Assembly: GCA_944358565.1 (NCBI GenBank) | Contig: CALVRK010000036.1 | Span: 1-9,562, forward strand | From: an uncultured Bacilli bacterium | Lineage (GTDB): Bacteria > Bacillota_I > Bacilli_A > RF39 > UBA660 | Direction: 5' to 3' | DNA length: 9,562 nucleotides | Shown here: positions 1-5,472 of the stretch, piece after piece | How positions within the stretch are numbered: position 1 is the stretch's first letter | How the letters are laid out: each line of letters starts with the position of its first letter | Made by a program: the position numbers and the translations under genes | The notes under the pieces: generated by a model | Told to the model about the DNA's origin: nothing | Databases searched by the model: none | What the model saw: the letters and a program-made list of their open reading frames with translations, nothing else

Positions 1-974
1 GATGTTGCAGCATTATTAGTTGCCAAAACAGGAATACCTAAAGCCTGTGACTCTACTATAACTAAACCAAACGGTTCATAAACTGAAGATAAAATAAACA
101 AATCAGCACCCTTAACATATTTATATGGGTTATCTCTCTTCCCTTCAAAAGAAATATTCAATTTTTTATCTAAAACTGTTTCTCTTAGTTCATTATACAT
201 AGGTCCATCACCATAAATCGTTAAATAAATATTTTTATCCAACCCTTCTTGTTTTAATTTTTCAAAAACTGTAATAAGCCTATCGTAGCCTTTTTGAGGA
301 TGAATTCTACCGAAAGAAACCATATTAATCCTATCTTTAGGAAAATTACCCAAACCGTTTCCACCCAACCTTCTGATTTTAACGATATCGACAATATTTG
401 GAATAACTATAACCTTATCTTCCAAATGATAAATTCTATTAAACATATCTTTCACACCATTGGACACAGCAACAATATTATTAAAGTTTGGTAAAACGGT
501 TCTAAATAATTTATCATATCTTTGATTAGGATTTGTTTTCACATATTCATAATGTAACCAATGAATTTTTTTATCACTATCACCAAAAATAGTAAACAAA
601 GCAGTAAATCCATCCTTAAATGCAATTTCAATATCATAATGCTTATTTAATATTTTTTTTCTTTCTTTTTTAATTCTCTTTTTTATAAGCCCTGTTTTCA
701 TTTCAAACACTAATCGTAACTTAGAAAACAATAAACTTAATTTTCTTGTTTTCAAAATTTCCTTAATAGGTAAATCAACCGTTTTAAAAAAACTAGTACC
801 ATAAATAATATTAGCTTTATCATTTATATTTGCTAATCTTGAACCATTATCATGTAAAACCAAAATATCGGTATTATAATCAGAAAAAACATCCAAATTA
901 ACCATATCTTCTAATAAAATAGAAACTCCTCCCATTTTTTTCTCATCAACAACTATTAATAGATTTTTTTTCAT
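1..974 (-). CDS. GT4-family glycosyltransferase (GT-B fold), 3' end beyond window
   Basis: Partial gene: 324 codons are open from the ATG at 974 to the left edge. It probably transfers a sugar from a nucleotide-sugar donor to a lipid-linked polysaccharide intermediate on the cytoplasmic face. The N-terminal half has an MGGV stretch (residues 14-17), seen in many GT4 acceptor domains. The donor-binding half has IPNIVD (191-196), a GRIHPQKGYDRL stretch (222-233), YGDGP (254-258) and the GT4 signature EPFGLVIVE (E300 and E308, the E-x7-E pair). An in-frame TGA lies two codons before the ATG, so translation cannot begin further upstream. The AAAGGA ribosome site sits about 14 bases from the ATG, longer than usual. 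A 133-base gap separates it from the GT2 gene upstream. Family assignment is solid; donor, acceptor and linkage cannot be told. Confidence 0.9.
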   Translation of the reverse strand, partial: MKKNLLIVVDEKKMGGVSILLEDMVNLDVFSDYNTDILVLHDNGSRLANINDKANIIYGTSFFKTVDLPIKEILKTRKLSLLFSKLRLVFEMKTGLIKKRIKKERKKILNKHYDIEIAFKDGFTALFTIFGDSDKKIHWLHYEYVKTNPNQRYDKLFRTVLPNFNNIVAVSNGVKDMFNRIYHLEDKVIVIPNIVDIVKIRRLGGNGLGNFPKDRINMVSFGRIHPQKGYDRLITVFEKLKQEGLDKNIYLTIYGDGPMYNELRETVLDKKLNISFEGKRDNPYKYVKGADLFILSSVYEPFGLVIVESQALGIPVLATNNAAT

Positions 975-1032
975 ACTTCAAAAACATTCCTTTCTACCAT
1001 TAATTAATTTTTTGAAAACAAAACGTTTCATA

Positions 1033-1061
1033 AGAATAAAGAATATTTTAACATTTCTCAA
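1033..1061 (-). promoter_or_regulatory. Possible promoter for the GT4 gene
   Basis: Reading the minus strand, TTGAGA (1061-1056, 5/6 match to the -35 consensus) is followed by a 17-base spacer and TATTCT (1038-1033, 4/6 match to the -10). The predicted transcript would have a leader of about 50 bases. No stem-loop with a T-run is visible between the upstream stop (1108) and this site, so read-through from the operon is equally possible. Such matches arise by chance in AT-rich DNA, so this is tentative. Confidence 0.3.
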
Positions 1062-1107
1062 ACTATCCACTAATCTATTTATACATTACTTTTAAATTAC
1101 ATTAGTC

Positions 1108-2064
1108 TTATTTAATTCTAAGAATTTTCTTTAATAAGCCAAATTTCTTTTTATAAATTAAACTACAAACAATCTTATATTTAAAATTCATTTTTTTATA
1201 ATATTGATTTTTAGACCAATTTGGAAATTTATCGTTCATTATTTCACAAATTTTATTTATAGAAGAAATCCCCTCTTCATATGGTAAAAATCTCAATGAA
1301 GCAGCATGTAGTAAATGCACAATATATAGATATTCTAACTCATTTATATATTTTTTAAAAGAATTTTTGTTTATAAATATATTAATCAGATTATCAAATG
1401 AATCAAAAATATCATTTAAAGAATCTGTATATTTTGTTTGATGCATTATTGACCCTTCTCTTACTAAATAATAATACAAATAATCATCGATAAAAGAAAT
1501 ATGCCTAGCATATAAACAAAATGCCGGAACCTCCGCAATATCTTCATAATGATGATGTTCAAAAAAAGCTAATTCATGGTGCATTAAAATATCTTTTTTT
1601 ATCAATTTGCAACACGCTGAAGGATTATTTAAAATATATCGTTTAAAGCAATCATTATTAAAAATATCATTATCTATTTCTATATTTCTACCATCAATAA
1701 CACTAAACATTTTACATACAACAATATCACTATTATCCCTTACAGCTGCCATATACATTTTCTCAAGTATATCACTACTAACCCAATCATCTGAATCAAC
1801 ATACAATACATATTCTCCTTCAGCATATTTTAATCCGTAATTTCTAGCACTTGAAAGACCACCGTTTTCTTTTTTTAAAGGTTTAATAACATTAGGATAT
1901 CTATTATAATAATCATCGATTATATTTTGCGAATTATCAGGAGAACCATCATTCACCACAATAACTTCATAATCATCAAAAGTTTGATTTACTAAACTAT
2001 CTAAACATTTAGAAAGCAAATCCTCAACATTATAAACAGGTACAATAACACTAACCTTCTTCAT
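1108..2064 (-). CDS. GT2-family (GT-A fold) glycosyltransferase, last gene of packed operon
   Basis: A 318-residue enzyme expected to add one sugar to the growing repeat unit from a nucleotide-sugar donor in the cytoplasm. Numbering from the chosen Met, it opens with the GT2 beta-strand VSVIVPVYN (4-12), then VVNDGSPDN (36-44), NGGLSSARN (67-75) and the metal-binding VDSDDW (89-94; D90, D92, D93). An ED pair (E174, D175) is the likely catalytic base. The C-terminal third is basic with no clear membrane helix. A longer reading with five extra residues from ATG 2079 exists, but GGAGG lies 5 bases before the ATG at 2064 and inside that extension, so 2064 is preferred. The start is only 11 bases past the stop of the Stealth gene, suggesting translational coupling. 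Donor and acceptor are unknown. Confidence 0.93.
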   Translation of the reverse strand: MKKVSVIVPVYNVEDLLSKCLDSLVNQTFDDYEVIVVNDGSPDNSQNIIDDYYNRYPNVIKPLKKENGGLSSARNYGLKYAEGEYVLYVDSDDWVSSDILEKMYMAAVRDNSDIVVCKMFSVIDGRNIEIDNDIFNNDCFKRYILNNPSACCKLIKKDILMHHELAFFEHHHYEDIAEVPAFCLYARHISFIDDYLYYYLVREGSIMHQTKYTDSLNDIFDSFDNLINIFINKNSFKKYINELEYLYIVHLLHAASLRFLPYEEGISSINKICEIMNDKFPNWSKNQYYKKMNFKYKIVCSLIYKKKFGLLKKILRIK

Positions 2065-2069
2065 AAAAA

Positions 2070-2074
2070 CCTCC
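2070..2074 (-). promoter_or_regulatory. Ribosome binding site deciding the GT2 start
   Basis: GGAGG on the minus strand, 5 bases before the ATG at 2064. The Stealth stop codon (TGA, 2078-2076) lies just upstream within ATGATGGAGG. A start at 2079 would place this site inside the coding region and leave that start without a Shine-Dalgarno sequence. Confidence 0.8.
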
Positions 2075-2075
2075 A

Positions 2076-3080
2076 TCATTTTTCAAAACTAGATTTATCT
2101 GGTAATATTTTATCAAAATGTTCAGCAAGCTCTTTAGTAGCTTTTTCATAATCAATAGATAAATTGCTATCATTAATACAAAGTACATCTGTTTTTTGCT
2201 CATCAATAACATTAAAAAGTTCAGAGTTATCATCAGAAAGATTAAAGAAACTACCGGTTTCTTTAATAGATTTTGGTGTAAAATTTCCAGTATAAATTTG
2301 CCACAATTGAAAAACGTATTGATTTATATCTGAAACAGCTCTAAATTTATTTTTTGCTGTAGTTTCTAATTCATTAAAATTCTTTTCCCACACATCATTA
2401 AATGTTTGTTTCAAAAAAGGTGCGGCCGTATGAAAATTATCAAACCCAGCCATATATGGCCATTTATAGAGCAGCAAAAACCTTATATTTCTTTTGCCAT
2501 ATTTTAAATTAAAACATTTAGAAAAGTTTTTCTTAATAACTTCCCTTTTATTAAAATGTCTACAAATAAGCATTTTATCATTTAATAAAATATGCTCAAA
2601 AAGAGGATCGGTATCTTTGTCACAATAAGGAATGTTATCTCTCCATAAATCACATGGCAATCCATTTTTAAAGAAAAATTCTTTTTTTAAAGGTTTTGTT
2701 ATGAACATATCATCATTAAAATATACAAATTTATCAGCAATACCATTAATTCTGTGTAAATGAATTTCTATTGCATCAGAATTAAAAACTGGCAAATACT
2801 TTTTAGGAATAAAGTCCTCATGTTTCACAATATTTAACTTAGGATTATCAGTGTTAAGCCAAGCAGGAACATGACCCCAAGTAACAAAATGAATTTTATT
2901 CACCCAAGGAGTAAATTTTTCTACTCCTCTAAACAAATATTTCAAAACTCCCATATCTCTATACCTATTAATAGCATTACTAGTATCTATTTTTTTATCT
3001 AAATATTTATTTTTTTCTTCAATCCAAGCAGGATCACTACCATCAACCCACATTATCACAAAATCTATTTTTTCTTGCAT
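2076..3080 (-). CDS. Stealth-family capsular polysaccharide sugar-phosphate transferase
   Basis: A 334-residue protein with all four Stealth conserved regions in order. CR1 is DFVIMWVDGSDPAW (6-19). CR2 runs from about 38 to 132, with RYRDMGVLKYLFRGVEKF (39-56) and the acidic FNDDMF (121-126). CR3 lies around 215-265 (HTAAPF, then DINQYVFQLWQIYTG). CR4 is LCINDSNL (300-307). The family, which includes meningococcal capsule polymerases and the eukaryotic GlcNAc-1-phosphotransferase, moves a sugar-1-phosphate to a sugar hydroxyl and makes phosphodiester links. D13, D16 and the N122-D123-D124 cluster are likely active-site residues by family analogy. No signal peptide or membrane segment is seen, so it should act in the cytoplasm. 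A GGTGG-type ribosome site precedes the ATG. It starts 15 bases after the broken small gene and ends in TGA next to the next gene's ribosome site. The sugar transferred is unknown. Confidence 0.95.
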   Translation of the reverse strand: MQEKIDFVIMWVDGSDPAWIEEKNKYLDKKIDTSNAINRYRDMGVLKYLFRGVEKFTPWVNKIHFVTWGHVPAWLNTDNPKLNIVKHEDFIPKKYLPVFNSDAIEIHLHRINGIADKFVYFNDDMFITKPLKKEFFFKNGLPCDLWRDNIPYCDKDTDPLFEHILLNDKMLICRHFNKREVIKKNFSKCFNLKYGKRNIRFLLLYKWPYMAGFDNFHTAAPFLKQTFNDVWEKNFNELETTAKNKFRAVSDINQYVFQLWQIYTGNFTPKSIKETGSFFNLSDDNSELFNVIDEQKTDVLCINDSNLSIDYEKATKELAEHFDKILPDKSSFEK

Positions 3081-3095
3081 ATAAACACCACCATT

Positions 3096-3418
3096 TTAAA
3101 TTATATCATATAAAATTTGTTCAAACCTATGATTAACAATCTTAACGTTTTTATTATCATCAATACCATAATACTTCTTAAAAGTTCCTACATGATAATC
3201 TGTCCAAGGAGCTCTAATCCAAACATAATTAACAAAATGCTTATAAACCTCAACTTGTTCCACATCTTTATTTTTCAATTGTTTTTTAATATAATTATCC
3301 CTATCTTTTTGTACTACAAATATAAGTGAAAACATTATTATAAAATAACAAATTAATATTCCACAAAAAGCATAAAACCTATCAAATAAATATAATTATT
3401 TTTAATTTTTTCGAACAT
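3096..3418 (-). pseudogene. Frameshifted small membrane protein, unknown function
   Basis: ATG 3418 has a good ribosome site (AGGTG, 6 bases upstream) and lies 17 bases after the pssE stop, but its frame stops after 21 codons, at 3353. A second frame is open from about 3392 to 3096, and its first ATG (3335) has no visible Shine-Dalgarno sequence. One extra base in the five-T run (A run at 3365-3369 on the plus strand) would join them into a 107-residue protein. That protein would have a basic N-terminus, one strong hydrophobic segment (about residues 10-35) and a polar C-terminal region of about 70 residues containing WIRAPWTDYH. Split, neither piece has a complete membrane helix. I recognise no family. 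It may be a recent indel, a phase-off state or a sequencing error; alternatively only the 79-residue downstream ORF (3335-3096) is made. Confidence 0.6.
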
Positions 3419-3435
3419 AATATACACCTATTCTA

Positions 3436-3915
3436 TTAATTATTATCTATATATTCCTTCAATTTATTAATCAGCATCTCATTATTACTCACCCATTTTT
3501 TAGGTTCAAATGTTTTAACTTTTTTATAAACATCTTTAAAATCATCTGTTTCAAGCAATCTTAAAATATAACCTTTTTCATAAAAATTATTAACAATTTG
3601 TAATTGATGATCATTTGTATGTTCTTTATATTTAGCAAGTCTAGGCACAGCAATGACTTTCTTATTTGCTTTCAAAGCAGACAAAATATTACCTACTCCA
3701 CCATGAGTAATAAATAAAGAGCATTTATCAATATACTTATTAAAATCATCTATACTTACATAATCAAATATTTGCATATTATCACTTTTGTATTTTGTGT
3801 AACCAGCTTGTACAATTACTTTTTCATTTATAACCTTATTTTGTATATTTTCATCAATTATTTTTAAAAGTCTTTCAAAACTTTTATCTTGCGTTCCAGT
3901 AGCGACAAAAATCAT
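3436..3915 (-). CDS. pssE: PssE/Alg13-like glycosyltransferase catalytic subunit
   Basis: A 159-residue protein of the Glyco_tran_28_C/Alg13 type, the donor-binding half of a split GT-B enzyme. Visible landmarks are VATGTQ (4-9), FITHGGVGN (68-76) with the donor-loop His and glycines, KKVIAVPRL (85-93), and EH...NDHQ (98-104), all typical of the bacterial PssE, EpsF and Cps14G group. Its partner, encoded immediately upstream, is the Alg14-like membrane recruiter. In characterised pairs such as pneumococcal Cps14F/Cps14G, the complex adds the second sugar (galactose) to glucose-PP-undecaprenol; the sugar used here is not known. AGGAGG lies 5 bases before the ATG and overlaps the partner's TAG stop, which suggests coupled synthesis of the two subunits in equal amounts. 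Confidence 0.92.
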   Translation of the reverse strand: MIFVATGTQDKSFERLLKIIDENIQNKVINEKVIVQAGYTKYKSDNMQIFDYVSIDDFNKYIDKCSLFITHGGVGNILSALKANKKVIAVPRLAKYKEHTNDHQLQIVNNFYEKGYILRLLETDDFKDVYKKVKTFEPKKWVSNNEMLINKLKEYIDNN

Positions 3916-3924
3916 AAATACCTC

Positions 3925-4410
3925 CTAAAAAACACTGCCCCAATATTTAGCCTTAGGATATAGCTTTAACATATCTTCCCACTGCACTAAAAATAAATCG
4001 GCAAACTGATATACAAGCTTTCCTGTAATAGTTTTAGTATTTATATTAGCAAATGTTTCAATAAAAATTATTTTACTGCCAAATATTTTCCCTATGCAGC
4101 ACATAGGTCCAGCAATATGTGCACCCGTTGTTACAATATATTTAGGTCTAAACTTAATATAATTAAATAATTCAATAAAACAATTAAAAAGCAACTTAAA
4201 TAAATATGTAAACTTATGATCTTTAGTACCATAAATTACAAAACTTACTTTATTTTTATATTTTTTCTTTAAAGAAAGATTAGATGGGGTTTTCTCTGTA
4301 ATAATACGGTAATCATAATAATCAAAAAGTGGTTTAAGTTGCATTAGTTCTGATAAATGACCACCAGTACTAGCAATAAACAAAACCTTTTTCTTTTTTT
4401 CTTTTGCCAT
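3925..4410 (-). CDS. pssD: PssD/Alg14-like glycosyltransferase membrane-recruiting subunit
   Basis: A 161-residue Alg14/PssD homologue, the acceptor-binding half of a two-protein GT-B enzyme at the inner face of the membrane. After a very basic N-terminus (Lys at 3 and 5-8) come LFIASTGGHLSEL (10-22) with the conserved GGHL, a hydrophobic-amphipathic stretch (about 65-85) that probably dips into the membrane, VTTGAHIAGP (93-102), FIETFA (116-121) and the C-terminal YWGSVF. Length and motif order match the bacterial family (PssD, EpsE, Cps14F). AGGAGG lies 5 bases before the ATG. It is followed after 9 bases by the catalytic partner, and it starts a sub-block that may have its own promoter (4432-4460). 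Confidence 0.92.
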   Translation of the reverse strand: MAKEKKKKVLFIASTGGHLSELMQLKPLFDYYDYRIITEKTPSNLSLKKKYKNKVSFVIYGTKDHKFTYLFKLLFNCFIELFNYIKFRPKYIVTTGAHIAGPMCCIGKIFGSKIIFIETFANINTKTITGKLVYQFADLFLVQWEDMLKLYPKAKYWGSVF

Positions 4411-4431
4411 GATATCCTCCTTACTATTATA

Positions 4432-4460
4432 ATTATACAGTATTTTTTTTATTAAGCCAA
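4432..4460 (-). promoter_or_regulatory. Internal promoter candidate before pssD
   Basis: On the minus strand, TTGGCT (4460-4455, 4/6 match to -35) is separated by exactly 17 bases from a perfect TATAAT (4437-4432). The predicted start site near 4425 would give a leader of about 15 bases carrying AGGAGG, much like the leader predicted for the operon's first gene. The spacer contains a run of eight A. The 61-base gap here is the longest inside the packed operon, which fits a secondary promoter. Confidence 0.5.
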
Positions 4461-4471
4461 CGTTATAGGCA

Positions 4472-5455
4472 TTATTTTTTTAGCATCAAATATAAACTTA
4501 TATATAAATTAAATAAATATATCCTCTGTTTTTTTAAAAGGTTAATAAAAATTTTCCATTTTTTTGAAATAGGTTCTTTTAACACCTCATTATAATACTG
4601 CTGGTTCCCATCAGAAATTTTTTTTAAAACTTCAACATATTCTTTTTTAGTAAGCTTTTTACGGTAATCTAACATATAACTAAGCTGTAAATTCAAAAAT
4701 CTTTGTTCAAGTAAATTTGATAAATCACTCATACCATTATCTTTTAATAAATGTAAATATTTATGTCTTAAAATGCAGATTGAAGATAAATTTCTAATAG
4801 AACTTTTTATATTTTTAGTTACACTATTTTCATTAACATAATAATTATAAAAAGGATTAGATATAATCTTAATATTTTTAATATTTAAACAATATCTAAG
4901 TAAAAACATAACATCTTCCTGATAAAATAACTCTTCATCAAATAAAATATTGTTTTCCTTAATAACACTTAACTTAAATAAATAATTCCACAAATGCCCC
5001 TCCGTTTTATTCGAAATTAAATATTCTAATATTTTTTCATTATCAAAATTTAAATTTACTCCAGCTAAAACATCATCATCATTTGTTTTTTCTTTCTTTT
5101 GATCACCATTAACTACATAATGACCAAATCTAAGCAAATCGTTTTCACCATATTCTTTAACTAAAACTTCAAATGCATTTTTCTCCAAATAGTCATCGGC
5201 ATCACAAAAATAAACATAATCACCAGTTGCTAAAGAAAGGCCAGTATTCCTGGCCTTTGAAACACCTTCATTTTCTTTATTTATTAAAACTATGTCAGAA
5301 TAAGTTTTTAAAATATTTTCCGTATTATCTATGCTACCATCATTAATGACAATAATTTGAATATCATTATAAGTTTGATTAATTACCGAATCAAGGCATC
5401 TTCTAATATACTTTTCACCATTATAAACAGGTATAATAATAGATATCTTAGGCAT
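4472..5455 (-). CDS. GT2-family (GT-A fold) glycosyltransferase, second gene of operon
   Basis: A 327-residue enzyme predicted to transfer a sugar from a nucleotide-sugar donor during repeat-unit assembly in the cytoplasm. The GT-A domain is complete: ISIIIPVYNGEKYI (4-17), VINDGSIDN (36-44), NEGVSKARNTG (62-72), and the metal-binding CDADDY (84-89; D85, D87, D88). GHLWNYLFK (153-161) and the probable catalytic ED pair (E180, D181) follow, as in capsule-type GT2 proteins. The C-terminal about 130 residues are basic and amphipathic, probably a membrane-associating or acceptor region rather than a helical anchor. AGGAG sits 7 bases before the ATG, and the gene starts 17 bases after the muramidase stop, so the two are co-transcribed. 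It resembles the GT2 gene at 1108-2064 in its first 100 residues but is otherwise distinct. Substrates are unknown. Confidence 0.94.
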   Translation of the reverse strand: MPKISIIIPVYNGEKYIRRCLDSVINQTYNDIQIIVINDGSIDNTENILKTYSDIVLINKENEGVSKARNTGLSLATGDYVYFCDADDYLEKNAFEVLVKEYGENDLLRFGHYVVNGDQKKEKTNDDDVLAGVNLNFDNEKILEYLISNKTEGHLWNYLFKLSVIKENNILFDEELFYQEDVMFLLRYCLNIKNIKIISNPFYNYYVNENSVTKNIKSSIRNLSSICILRHKYLHLLKDNGMSDLSNLLEQRFLNLQLSYMLDYRKKLTKKEYVEVLKKISDGNQQYYNEVLKEPISKKWKIFINLLKKQRIYLFNLYISLYLMLKK

Positions 5456-5472
5456 ATTATCACTCCTATATT

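Noticed and set aside
294..494. 66-codon plus-strand ORF
   Set aside because: It lies wholly inside the GT4 gene on the opposite strand, has no ribosome site and has no recognisable motif.
1607..1840. 77-codon plus-strand ORF
   Set aside because: Antisense shadow of the GT2 gene at 1108-2064, whose motifs are unmistakable.
2076..2078. Mycoplasma-type code with TGA as Trp, suggested by the low G+C
   Set aside because: All visible conserved Trp residues use TGG, and TGA ends the Stealth gene precisely before the next ribosome site.
2065..2079. Five-residue longer start for the GT2 gene (ATG 2079)
   Set aside because: GGAGG falls within this extension at ideal spacing for ATG 2064, and the family begins directly with the first beta-strand.
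2051..2233. 60-codon minus-strand ORF
   Set aside because: Out-of-frame overlap with the end of the Stealth gene and the start of the GT2 gene; its apparent hydrophobicity is an effect of AT-rich codons.
3117..3329. 70-codon plus-strand ORF with hydrophobic residues
   Set aside because: Antisense to the frameshifted small gene, with no ribosome site and no neighbours on that strand.
3365..3369. Programmed -1 ribosomal frameshift as explanation of the broken gene
   Set aside because: The codons CTT TTT do not form an X XXY YYZ slippery site, because the CTT tRNA would have to re-pair with GCT. Five T is also short for transcriptional slippage, and no downstream stem-loop is evident.
4456..4470. 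GCC...GGC hairpin followed by T-rich sequence on the plus strand
   Set aside because: The stem is only three pairs, nothing is transcribed on that strand here, and on the minus strand it is followed by A rather than T. It is not a terminator.
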